This document shows positions 13,325 through 20,934 of a stretch of 22,496 nucleotides of DNA, piece by piece. The position numbers and the translations under genes were made by a program. Every line of letters begins with the position of its first letter. Positions within the stretch are counted from its first letter, which is position 1. The notes beneath the pieces are model-generated. The model was not told the origin of the DNA and made no database searches. It saw nothing but the letters and a program-made list of their open reading frames with translations. Source of the DNA: a virus; the IMG/VR virus record IMGVR_UViG_3300021136_000062, positions 1 to 22,496 of that record. One strand, written 5' to 3'.

Positions 13325-13441
13325 ATGTCGCTTGTATATCAACATAGAAAATTATTAGTATTTAAATGTCCTTTTTGCGATAAAGAAGGCAGTATTAATA
13401 TTAAAAAATGGCATTTTAATAATTGTAAATTTAAAAAATAA
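13325..13441 (+). CDS. Tiny zinc-finger protein, 38 aa
   Basis: ATG at 13325 to TAA at 13441, beginning one base after the HD gene stop. The core is C-P-F-C-D-K-E-G followed by K-K-W-H-F-N-N-C-K, a CxxC...HxxxC zinc knuckle. The pattern CPxCxKxG...WHFxNCK is common in small phage proteins and at the ends of phage HNH endonucleases, where it is thought to contact DNA. Here it stands alone with a basic tail. Function unknown; it could be a remnant of a homing endonuclease or an independent small DNA-binding protein. Confidence 0.7.
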   Translation: MSLVYQHRKLLVFKCPFCDKEGSINIKKWHFNNCKFKK

Positions 13442-13446
13442 ATAAA

Positions 13447-13722
13447 ATGATATTTGGAATTATCTCAATCATCCTATGGATAGGTACTATTATAGGATAT
13501 GTAATTTGGAATTTAATAGAAAAAAATAAAAAATTAGAAGATGTAGTCATTAATCAAAGTAGTTTTGTAAATGAAACAATTGTATTACTTGATGAATTTA
13601 ATGTATTAGTGAATAAAATTGATATGACTATGTGGGTTCAATCTGATCCTGAATTACATCAATTATTCGAAACAATTAAACAAATTCAACAACGTGTACA
13701 ACAATTCACAGGGAGAAAATAA
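13447..13722 (+). CDS. Small single-pass membrane protein
   Basis: A 91-residue protein with one hydrophobic N-terminal segment (residues 2-23, I-F-G-I-I-S-I-I-L-W-I-G...), then K-N-K-K, and a soluble helical tail with a coiled-coil look (E-L-H-Q-L-F-E-T-I-K-Q-I-Q-Q-R-V). It is probably anchored in the inner membrane with the tail in the cytoplasm, given the positive charges after the segment. Position between the small zinc finger and the sigma factor does not point to a function. It is too short on charged pairs to call a holin or spanin. Confidence 0.65.
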   Translation: MIFGIISIILWIGTIIGYVIWNLIEKNKKLEDVVINQSSFVNETIVLLDEFNVLVNKIDMTMWVQSDPELHQLFETIKQIQQRVQQFTGRK

Positions 13723-13723
13723 A

Positions 13724-14485
13724 ATGGCTACAGAACAAGAAGTTGAATTTTTAGGTCTTACAAAAAAAGGCGTTCCAAGAAAAAGAAAGCCCAAAACAAA
13801 AAATAATTATTTTACTCCTGAAACTGAAGAAGCAATTCTCAAATATAGAAAATGTGAAAATCAAGCAGATAAAAATAAAATCTATAATGCAGAAATTCAC
13901 AATTCTTTTTATAAGTTGGCTGAAAATATTATACACACTTTTAAATTTTATTACACAGAAGTAGATAATATTGAGGATTTAAAATATGAAGTCATTTCAT
14001 TTTTATTACAGAAACTTCATCTATACGATCAATCAAAAGGAAAGGCTTTTTCTTATTTCGGTACAATAGCTAAAAGGTATTTAATAATTTACAATCAAAA
14101 AAATTATAAAAAATTAGTATCTAAAATACAAGTAGAAGAGATAGATAATCAAAATGAAACTCACGAAAGTCTAGTATTAAATCCTGATGAGCATACCGTA
14201 GATAGATTAGACGTTATAGAGATTTTTATTAAGCACGTAGATGATAATTTAATGGATCTTTTTGATAAAGATGATGAAGTAAAGGCAGCGGATGCTATAT
14301 TGGAAATATTTAAAAAAAGAGAAAATATAGATATTTTTAATAAGAAAGCTCTCTTTATCTATGTTAAAGAAATAGCTAATGTACAATCTAATACTATAAC
14401 AAAGGTAGTAAAAAAGCTTAAAACTATCTACCTAACTATCTTACAAGATCAAATAGAAAACCACGATCATGATATTTATATCTAA
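13724..14485 (+). CDS. Late-transcription sigma factor (T4 gp55-like)
   Basis: A 253-residue protein. Residues 55-125 resemble sigma70 region 2: a helix H-N-S-F-Y-K-L-A-E-N-I-I, then D-L-K-Y-E-V-I-S-F-L-L-Q-K-L-H-L-Y-D-Q-S-K-G-K-A-F-S-Y-F-G-T-I-A-K-R, the pattern of gp55-type sigma factors that direct RNA polymerase to late promoters. The N-terminus is basic (G-V-P-R-K-R-K-P-K). Residues 205-236 could form a helix-turn-helix. T4 gp55 is about 185 residues, so this one has a longer C-terminus. A GTG at 13694 would add ten residues, but the ATG at 13724 has GGGAG 9 nt upstream and lies just after the previous stop, so I chose it. The neighbouring ATATTTATA motifs are candidate targets. Confidence 0.85.
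   Translation: MATEQEVEFLGLTKKGVPRKRKPKTKNNYFTPETEEAILKYRKCENQADKNKIYNAEIHNSFYKLAENIIHTFKFYYTEVDNIEDLKYEVISFLLQKLHLYDQSKGKAFSYFGTIAKRYLIIYNQKNYKKLVSKIQVEEIDNQNETHESLVLNPDEHTVDRLDVIEIFIKHVDDNLMDLFDKDDEVKAADAILEIFKKRENIDIFNKKALFIYVKEIANVQSNTITKVVKKLKTIYLTILQDQIENHDHDIYI
14472..14480 (+). promoter_or_regulatory. ATATTTATA motif, candidate late promoter
   Basis: Exact motif overlapping the last codons of the sigma-factor gene, 13 nt before the ATG at 14494. It would begin the rightward baseplate transcription unit. Confidence 0.5.
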
Positions 14486-14493
14486 ATATAAGC

Positions 14494-14853
14494 ATGGAAT
14501 TAGATAAAGAGATATTCCCAGGTAAAAAATTATCTGATCTCGTACAAGAAGTTTATAATAGACAACACAATCAAGATTCTACTATACAAGAAAAAATAGA
14601 GCAGATATCTGAAATGATTGAAGGACCTGGAGATGCTATTGTTTTAATGCCACAAATTAAAGGATTAATCGATTCTAGTTTAAAAAATGATGAGGTTTTA
14701 GTTAAATTATTAGCTTTATTTCAAAAAGCTTCTCAAGCTGCTCAAAAAGAATCTGAAACTATGGATGGACTTCTATCAGAAAAAGACATTGAACAATTGA
14801 TGAAAGAGGTTAATGCTGTTAATTCTACAGTAAAACAAATAACCGATAAATAA
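14494..14853 (+). CDS. Conserved phage protein upstream of the baseplate genes
   Basis: A 119-residue acidic helical protein starting M-E-L-D-K-E-I-F-P-G-K-K-L-S-D-L. The stretch P-Q-I-K-G-L-I-D-S-S-L-K-N-D-E-V-L-V-K-L-L matches a family I recall from T4-like marine phages directly before baseplate hub genes; no function is known to me. It has no membrane segment. It may be a small structural protein or chaperone of the baseplate. First gene after the candidate late promoter at 14472. Confidence 0.75.
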   Translation: MELDKEIFPGKKLSDLVQEVYNRQHNQDSTIQEKIEQISEMIEGPGDAIVLMPQIKGLIDSSLKNDEVLVKLLALFQKASQAAQKESETMDGLLSEKDIEQLMKEVNAVNSTVKQITDK

Positions 14854-14861
14854 TTTAAAAG

Positions 14862-15800
14862 ATGGCCGGTATTTTAGGCAATCCTAATAATCAAATTCAA
14901 GATAACTCTAATTTAGGCCCTGGATATATAATTGGTAGGGTAAAAGACATTGTGTTAGGTCCTATAAAACAAGGTGAATTAAATATTAAAGATTCTAATT
15001 TCACAGGATACGGTGATATAGGCAAAATTACTTTTGATATTTTATATTCTCCTGTGATATTATCTATGGGAGGAGTTTCTAAGTCTGCATATCCAATGTT
15101 TAGTTTTATAAAACAACTACCAGTAATTCATGAAATAGTTTATATAGTTCCTGGTCCATCTCCAGATATGAATGATGATATGGCTAATAGAAAATTATAC
15201 TATATGCCGGCATATTCTACATGGAATGCAGTTAATCATAATGCTTTTCCAAATTTAGATGAATTTGCTCAATATATGAACAATCAAAAATCTAAAGGCA
15301 ATTATAATTCTTCTAAAAATACAGTGCAATATGAAATGCCAAAAGGTTATACTTTTGGTGAAAATGATGTAATTAGACCATTAACTCCGTTTGAAGGAGA
15401 CACAATAATAGAATCACGATTCGGTCAATCTATAAGATTTGGATCAACTATACCAGCCATGTTAAAATACAATCACTGGTCTGATTCTGGTAAAAATGGA
15501 GATCCAATTACTATTATAAGAAATGGACAAGGTAATCCAACAAATCCTAATGATAAATTTGCAACCACAGTAGAAGATATAAATTCAGACAATTCCTCTA
15601 TTTATTTGACTGCTGGACAAAAAATAATAATAGATTCTATAATTAATTATCCATTAAATTCATTTGACGGAGTACAATTTGTGACACAAGAACAAAACGT
15701 AATTACATCTTATTATCAATCTCCAATTTCTAATGAAACTATAGATGCAGTAGCCCAAGATGAAGTTGCATTTAAAACCTCAACTAATACTATACAATAA
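14862..15800 (+). CDS. Baseplate hub/spike protein with gp5-like OB domain
   Basis: A 312-residue protein. Residues 20-100 (G-Y-I-I-G-R-V-K-D-I-V-L-G, later G-D-I-G-K-I-T-F-D-I-L-Y) resemble the N-terminal OB fold of T4 gp5. Residues 170-200 hold P-L-T-P-F-E-G-D-T-I-I-E-S-R-F-G-Q-S-I-R-F-G-S-T, a motif I recognise in hub proteins of T4-like phages. D-P-I-T-I-I-R-N-G and V-E-D-I-N-S-D-N-S-S-I-Y-L-T follow. The gp5 lysozyme domain is absent, and the beta-helix that forms the tip of gp5 is encoded by the next gene. It would form part of the central spike complex that first touches the cell. Its stop overlaps the next ATG (TAATG). Confidence 0.75.
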   Translation: MAGILGNPNNQIQDNSNLGPGYIIGRVKDIVLGPIKQGELNIKDSNFTGYGDIGKITFDILYSPVILSMGGVSKSAYPMFSFIKQLPVIHEIVYIVPGPSPDMNDDMANRKLYYMPAYSTWNAVNHNAFPNLDEFAQYMNNQKSKGNYNSSKNTVQYEMPKGYTFGENDVIRPLTPFEGDTIIESRFGQSIRFGSTIPAMLKYNHWSDSGKNGDPITIIRNGQGNPTNPNDKFATTVEDINSDNSSIYLTAGQKIIIDSIINYPLNSFDGVQFVTQEQNVITSYYQSPISNETIDAVAQDEVAFKTSTNTIQ

Positions 15801-16246
15801 TGTACGCTCCAATATTTCCATATACAGGAAGTCAAGCAATTATTTCTTCAGAAAGAGTAACTTTATTAGGAGATAAAGATGCAGTATTTATTTTTGGAAA
15901 TCAAGCTGTAAGTTTATCTAGTCAACATACAGTTAATATAGATGCTAATGATAAATTTATCATTAGTTCACCTAAAACATTGTTAGGAAGTAAGAATGCT
16001 GATCAAAGTGAATTTGGTGAACCTGTTTTATTAGGTGATACATTGGTAAATGAATTATTATTACTTATAGATGGATTAATAGAATTTTTTAATAAATCAA
16101 AAGAAGTACAATATTCTGATTTAAATACTCTTAGATCTAATTTAAGTGCACCTGCTAGTAAAATATCTAAAAATTTACCTAGAATAAGAAACGCAATACA
16201 AAATTCTACTCGATCACAAAAAGTATTTATACAAAAAAATAATTAA
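15800..16246 (+). CDS. Baseplate spike beta-helix protein (gp5 C-terminal-like)
   Basis: A 148-residue protein. Residues 10-80 are short beta strands with regularly spaced polar turns (S-S-E-R-V-T-L-L-G-D-K-D-A-V-F-I-F-G-N-Q-A-V-S-L), typical of the intertwined beta-helix at the gp5 needle, ending E-P-V-L-L-G-D. Residues 80-130 are a helical tail. In T4 this beta-helix is part of gp5; here it is a separate chain coupled to the OB-domain gene by a one-base overlap. The product probably forms the trimeric membrane-piercing spike. Confidence 0.72.
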   Translation: MYAPIFPYTGSQAIISSERVTLLGDKDAVFIFGNQAVSLSSQHTVNIDANDKFIISSPKTLLGSKNADQSEFGEPVLLGDTLVNELLLLIDGLIEFFNKSKEVQYSDLNTLRSNLSAPASKISKNLPRIRNAIQNSTRSQKVFIQKNN

Positions 16247-16248
16247 TT

Positions 16249-18090
16249 ATGGCAGGAGGAATATTTGAAGGAGCAATCAAGTCTGCTAATGAAACAATAG
16301 ACACGATTTATTCGAATATTGACACTGTGTTTAATGGTACTCAAACCTTATCTCCTGGTGAATTAAAGACAGCAGGAATTAATGAGAGAATTAAGGATAT
16401 TGGAGTTTTAGGCGTGATTAATTTACTAGCTTCAGTAGATCTTTGTTCTATTTTAGCGTATGAAGCAAATTTATTATCTAATATACAAGGGTATAAATTT
16501 GATCCAAACAATCCTCCCAATAAACAACAATTCCCTTCAGTAATTACTCAAAAGGGTTGGTTAATTCAAAAGGCCGCTTACGAAATTCAATTAGAAATAG
16601 ATAACTATAATGCCGCAAATGGACAAGAAGTTAATATGTCAGATCTAATTGCTTTAATCGGAGATGTAGTAATAAGATTAAAAAATTTAAATGATCCAAA
16701 AAGTCAAGCAAATATAGTAGATCCTACTATTACTACAGCATTTCCAACTTTAAATGTAATTAATATATTTGTAAGTAGTGCTATTATTTTTTTAAACACA
16801 TATGTAACCGCAGTTAATATATCAAATGAAGATTTAAATACAGTTAGTATAAATAGTTTAAAAAATAAAACTTCTGTAGGAGGAATACAACTTACTTCTA
16901 ATACTGATCTTAAAAAAGTTTTAGTTTTTTTAAATAATATAAGAACAACGTGCGTTAGAATACAGGCTATAAACGTAAAAAATCCTCAAAGTGCAATAGC
17001 GTCTGCAGCATTAGCTGAAGCCGCTGTATTAACTAATTCTTTAGTTCAGGCTCAATTAGCACAATTAAACAGCGTTTTAGGCAATTCTCTAACTAAATTA
17101 GTACCGAGTTTACAAAATATACAGCAACAATGTGTTTCAATAGAGAGGTTTTGTAGTATGATATTATCTACTATAAGAACTTGTCAAACCTATGTAAATA
17201 TAGCAGCAGGTTTAGTTAAAGTTTTTTCTACCATTGTTTCTTTTTTAGGTAAACTTCCAATACCAAATGAATTTACAATAGTTGGTATTACAACTACTGT
17301 AGCAGGCGCTGCAGCAAAAATAAATTCTTTTTTAGATAAGATTTTATTAGATATAGCTGCATTAAATGATTTTTTATCATTGATGGTAAATTTAGTTTCA
17401 AGCATTTCAGGAGATTTAAATCAAGTAGTTCAAAGTTTGAATATTATTATAATTAATCTTGAATCTTGCCAAAATGCGCCTACTGGACTAGTTGATAGTT
17501 TAAAAGCTACGTTAGTTCATTTAAATGGAGACTCTACTGCTCAAATACCCACAATAGGATTAATTGGTCAATTAAATAATTTTGTAAAAAATAGTCAAAA
17601 AAAGAAAAATACTGCAAATACTACATTTGGTGGATATACTATTCAAATTATATCTGAACAATTATTAAATCCTAATGTAAAAATATTTAGAAGATATGGG
17701 ATTGCTCTTGATTCTAATGGATTTGAAGTAGTACATTCTACTCCTACATATGCTTCCAATGACAATATTATAATAGAAGAAGTTCAACTTTTATTAGAAT
17801 CTAAAAAACTTGTGCAAATACCAAATTCATCTTTAAGTAGAGATCAATTAGCAACTATTCAAGAAGCTTTATCTTACATAGAAGATAATACACAATCATT
17901 AGATTTCTTAAGTAATATAGATACTCAAGTAGATCCTCCTGATAATGAGGATGAAGATGTAGGACTTGGATTAAACGCATTTATGAATAAGCAAAAAGGC
18001 GGAAAAGCTCTTAGAAGACGTATGAGAAAGGCAATGGCACAAGCGACTGCACAACTTCAACAAAATCTAATGTCAGCAAATAAAGGATAA
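16249..18090 (+). CDS. Large phage structural protein, baseplate-associated
   Basis: A 613-residue, Asn-, Ile- and Leu-rich, mostly helical protein. Long amphipathic stretches (about 170-310 and 340-405) resemble packed coils. A beta-rich segment at 459-515 (F-G-G-Y-T-I-Q-I-I, R-R-Y-G-I-A-L-D-S-N-G, then N-I-I-I-E-E-V-Q-L-L-L) is the conserved core I recognise in structural proteins of T4-like phages next to gp25. The C-terminus is basic and helical (about 578-613). It starts 2 nt after the spike gene, well inside the baseplate module. A precise role, for example in the hub or as a wedge-to-tube link, cannot be assigned. The hydrophobic stretch at 313-356 is not long or clean enough to call a membrane segment. 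Confidence 0.7.
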   Translation: MAGGIFEGAIKSANETIDTIYSNIDTVFNGTQTLSPGELKTAGINERIKDIGVLGVINLLASVDLCSILAYEANLLSNIQGYKFDPNNPPNKQQFPSVITQKGWLIQKAAYEIQLEIDNYNAANGQEVNMSDLIALIGDVVIRLKNLNDPKSQANIVDPTITTAFPTLNVINIFVSSAIIFLNTYVTAVNISNEDLNTVSINSLKNKTSVGGIQLTSNTDLKKVLVFLNNIRTTCVRIQAINVKNPQSAIASAALAEAAVLTNSLVQAQLAQLNSVLGNSLTKLVPSLQNIQQQCVSIERFCSMILSTIRTCQTYVNIAAGLVKVFSTIVSFLGKLPIPNEFTIVGITTTVAGAAAKINSFLDKILLDIAALNDFLSLMVNLVSSISGDLNQVVQSLNIIIINLESCQNAPTGLVDSLKATLVHLNGDSTAQIPTIGLIGQLNNFVKNSQKKKNTANTTFGGYTIQIISEQLLNPNVKIFRRYGIALDSNGFEVVHSTPTYASNDNIIIEEVQLLLESKKLVQIPNSSLSRDQLATIQEALSYIEDNTQSLDFLSNIDTQVDPPDNEDEDVGLGLNAFMNKQKGGKALRRRMRKAMAQATAQLQQNLMSANKG

Positions 18091-18104
18091 TTTTAAACAA
18101 ATTG

Positions 18105-18113
18105 ATATTTATA
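18105..18113 (+). promoter_or_regulatory. ATATTTATA motif, candidate late promoter
   Basis: Exact motif in the 27-bp gap before the 176-aa gene, but only 4 nt from the ATG. If it works as a promoter the mRNA would be essentially leaderless, or the next start would be used. It is the least convincing of the exact copies. Confidence 0.35.
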
Positions 18114-18117
18114 CAAT

Positions 18118-18648
18118 ATGGCAACTAAAAAAACAAGCGCTTTAGCTAAATTAAGGATCCTTATAAGAGAGGAAGTAAAAAATGCTATTAGAGAAGAGAT
18201 GCCCGTTTTGATAATGGAAGCTCTTGCTAAGCAAAATAGATTATTGGAATCAAAATCTAAACAAACTATTAATCCACAAGATAAAAAAGTGATTAAAGAT
18301 AAACCTCAACAAAGGCCAATAGCTATTCCAGGTACTTTAAATGAGACTCCATTTAATCCAGCTCAGCAATATAATCGAACTTTTGTAGGAAAACCAAATA
18401 ATCCAATTAATCAATTATTAGCAGAAACCGCAAATAATATGATGGAAGATGATAATTTTGCTTTTGCTTCTCCTGAAGTCGAAATGGATCCTATGAGTTT
18501 TATTCAAAATATTGATGCGCCTGTTGGAAGTGTTGATGGAATGTTAGCATCATCTAGACCAAGTTCAGCTGTAGAAATGGTACAAGTTAATCAAGTTCCA
18601 GATTTTACTGATTTAATGCAAAAAATGATTAAAAAAGGAATAATGTAA
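18118..18648 (+). CDS. Phage structural-module protein, unknown function
   Basis: A 176-residue protein with a helical N-terminus (A-L-A-K-L-R-I-L-I-R-E-E-V-K-N-A-I-R-E-E) followed by a low-complexity Asn-, Pro- and Gln-rich middle and a short C-terminal helix (F-T-D-L-M-Q-K-M-I-K-K-G-I-M). The mostly disordered look and the place directly before gp25 suggest a small assembly or linker protein of the baseplate. No family is recognised. Confidence 0.65.
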   Translation: MATKKTSALAKLRILIREEVKNAIREEMPVLIMEALAKQNRLLESKSKQTINPQDKKVIKDKPQQRPIAIPGTLNETPFNPAQQYNRTFVGKPNNPINQLLAETANNMMEDDNFAFASPEVEMDPMSFIQNIDAPVGSVDGMLASSRPSSAVEMVQVNQVPDFTDLMQKMIKKGIM

Positions 18649-18649
18649 T

Positions 18650-19063
18650 ATGGCATACGGATTAGCAAAAATACCAGCTTTAGATTTTAGGCCTTCAATA
18701 TCTTTAGGAGTTAAAATACCTTTTGCTGCTCCAAATGTATTTACACCAGTTTATACTTCGCAAGAACAAACAAAATATAATTTAATTAATTTTTTATTAA
18801 CTGATGCTGGTGAAAGACCGATGAATCCAAATTTTGGGGCTAGTCTTAGAAAGTCTTTATTTGATCAAATAACAAATTTATCTTTAGATGAATTAAAATT
18901 ATCATTAACTAATAAAATACAATCATATTTTCCTAACATACAAGTAACAGAACTATCTTTTTTAGGTGACCCTGATCATAATTCAGTAACTATAACACTT
19001 AGTTATTTTTTATTGGGTACAAATCAAAATGATACTGCGACTATAAACATACAAAACGCATAA
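18650..19063 (+). CDS. Baseplate wedge protein gp25 (GPW_gp25 family)
   Basis: A 137-residue protein of the GPW/gp25 family, which starts sheath assembly at the baseplate. The family core is clear: N-L-I-N-F-L-L-T-D-A-G-E55-R56-P-M-N-P-N-F-G63-A-S-L-R-K-S-L-F (residues 44-71), followed by the alternating beta strands of the C-terminal half. The length is normal (T4 gp25 is 132). It begins one base after the stop of the 176-aa gene and ends one base before the gp6-like gene. The 25-6 order matches T4-like phages. Confidence 0.92.
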   Translation: MAYGLAKIPALDFRPSISLGVKIPFAAPNVFTPVYTSQEQTKYNLINFLLTDAGERPMNPNFGASLRKSLFDQITNLSLDELKLSLTNKIQSYFPNIQVTELSFLGDPDHNSVTITLSYFLLGTNQNDTATINIQNA

Positions 19064-19064
19064 G

Positions 19065-20924
19065 ATGCCTAACCAAATAGACGTCACATATTTAAATAAG
19101 AATTTTACTTCTTTCAAATCTGATTTGATTGAATACGCAAAATCTTATTATCCTACTGTATATAATGATTTCAGTCAAGCATCCCCAGGTACAATGTTCA
19201 TAGAAATGGCTGCCTATGTTGGAGATGTATTATCATTTTATTTAGATAATCAACTACAAGAAACTTTTTTACAGTATGCTAAACAGCCAAATAACTTATA
19301 TACTTTAGCGTATATGTTGGGGTATAGACCAAAAGTTATTTCTTCGGCTATAGTAAATTTAGATGTTTATCAACAAGTTCCTGTTGTGACTTTAGGAGGG
19401 CAACCTTTTCCTGATTTTAGTTATGCTTTAACTATTCAACAAGGAATGCAAGTTCAATCTAATTTAAATAGTAGTACATACTTTTTTATTGGAGATTCTA
19501 TAGATTTTACAGTATCTTCATCTCTTGATCCAACTAATGTTTCTATATATCAATTAAGTGGAAATAATCCTCAAACTTATTTATTAAAGAAAACTAGAAA
19601 AGCAATATCTGGTCAAGTTAAAACACAAAATTTTAGTTTTGGTACTTCTCAAAGATTTTCAACTGTTACTATTAATGATTCTAATATTATATCGATTATA
19701 AGTGCTATAGACTCAAATGGTAATGCTTGGTATGAAGTACCTTATTTGGCTCAAGATTATATTCTAACTCCAGTAGCCAATACAGCAGCAAATTTTCCTG
19801 CTTTAAATCAATATCAAAATCAAGTACCTTATATAATACAAAAACAATCTGTTCCTAGAAGATTTGTATCAAGATTTAGATCTGATAATACTTTAGAAAT
19901 AGAATTTGGATCTGGAATTAATTCTGTTGCTGATGCTTCACTATTACCAAATCCAAATAATGTTAATGTTGGTTTTACTGGTGGAGGATTAAGTTATTTA
20001 TCTAGTTCTTGGGATCCTACTAATTTTGTAACTACTCAAACCTATGGATTAGCTCCATCAAATACTACAATTACATTTAATTATTTATCTGGTGGTGGTG
20101 CATCTTCTAATGTATCAATCGGCGAATTAACAAAAGTAAGTTCTTTTAATTTTACTGGAAATAATACATCTTATAATAATACTGTAATTACTAATAATGT
20201 TAGTTCTTCAGTTGGAGGTGGGGATGGTGATACAGTTGAAGAAATTAGAATGAATACATTAGCAGAATTTCCAACTCAATGGAGAGCTGTAACTCAACAA
20301 GATTATTTAGCTCGAGTATTATGTATGCCTCCTATATATGGCAAAGTTTCAAAAGCATATGTAACTAAAGATGATCAAACATTTTCTAATTATATTGGAA
20401 ACACAGGCGCTAAACAAAATCAATTATTAATATCACTATATACTCTTGGATTAGATACTAATGGAAATTTAGCACAACCATCTCCTGCATTACTTCAAAA
20501 TATTCAAACTTATTTACAAGATTATAGAATGTTAACAGATGCAATAAAAATATTATCTGCATACATAGTTAATATTGGGATTAATTTTGATATAGTTATA
20601 CTTCCTAATTATAATGGACAAGACGTAGTTTCAAGATGCATAACTACATTACAAAACTTTTTTAATATAGGTAATTGGCAAATAAATCAACCCATAATAT
20701 TAACAAATATATATTCTTTATTAGATCAAGTACAAGGCGTACAAACAGTTAAAAATATTACAATAAGCAATTTAGTAGATTCTACAGGAAATACCTATTC
20801 TCAATATGCTTATGATATAGCAGGAGCAACTGTAAATAACGTTATATATCCTTCATTAGATCCCTGCATATTCGAAGTTTTGTATCCTAATAAAGATATT
20901 CAAGGTCGTGTAGTAACATTTTAA
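19065..20924 (+). CDS. Baseplate wedge protein gp6 (baseplate J-like)
   Basis: A 619-residue protein. The N-terminal signature is strong: S-P-G-T-M-F-I-E-M-A-A-Y-V-G-D-V-L-S-F-Y-L-D (40-61), then L-Q-E-T-F-L-Q-Y-A and L-A-Y-M-L-G-Y-R-P-K (81-90), as in gp6 of T4-like phages. The C-terminal part has D-T-V-E-E-I-R-M-N-T and F-P-T-Q-W-R-A-V-T-Q-Q-D-Y-L-A-R-V-L (389-419), the typical baseplate-J motif. T4 gp6 is about 660 residues. It forms the ring that holds the wedges together. A Ser/Asn/Gly-rich insertion lies at about 305-385. Confidence 0.92.
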   Translation: MPNQIDVTYLNKNFTSFKSDLIEYAKSYYPTVYNDFSQASPGTMFIEMAAYVGDVLSFYLDNQLQETFLQYAKQPNNLYTLAYMLGYRPKVISSAIVNLDVYQQVPVVTLGGQPFPDFSYALTIQQGMQVQSNLNSSTYFFIGDSIDFTVSSSLDPTNVSIYQLSGNNPQTYLLKKTRKAISGQVKTQNFSFGTSQRFSTVTINDSNIISIISAIDSNGNAWYEVPYLAQDYILTPVANTAANFPALNQYQNQVPYIIQKQSVPRRFVSRFRSDNTLEIEFGSGINSVADASLLPNPNNVNVGFTGGGLSYLSSSWDPTNFVTTQTYGLAPSNTTITFNYLSGGGASSNVSIGELTKVSSFNFTGNNTSYNNTVITNNVSSSVGGGDGDTVEEIRMNTLAEFPTQWRAVTQQDYLARVLCMPPIYGKVSKAYVTKDDQTFSNYIGNTGAKQNQLLISLYTLGLDTNGNLAQPSPALLQNIQTYLQDYRMLTDAIKILSAYIVNIGINFDIVILPNYNGQDVVSRCITTLQNFFNIGNWQINQPIILTNIYSLLDQVQGVQTVKNITISNLVDSTGNTYSQYAYDIAGATVNNVIYPSLDPCIFEVLYPNKDIQGRVVTF

Positions 20925-20934
20925 TCAATAAACA

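Noticed and set aside
13694-13723. GTG start adding ten residues to the sigma factor
   Set aside because: It lies inside the preceding gene, and the ATG at 13724 has a purine-rich GGGAG and normal spacing from the previous stop.
16249-18090. Membrane segment or holin-like region in the 613-aa protein
   Set aside because: The hydrophobic stretches (for example residues 313-356) are long, interrupted by polar residues and sit in a structural protein of the baseplate module.
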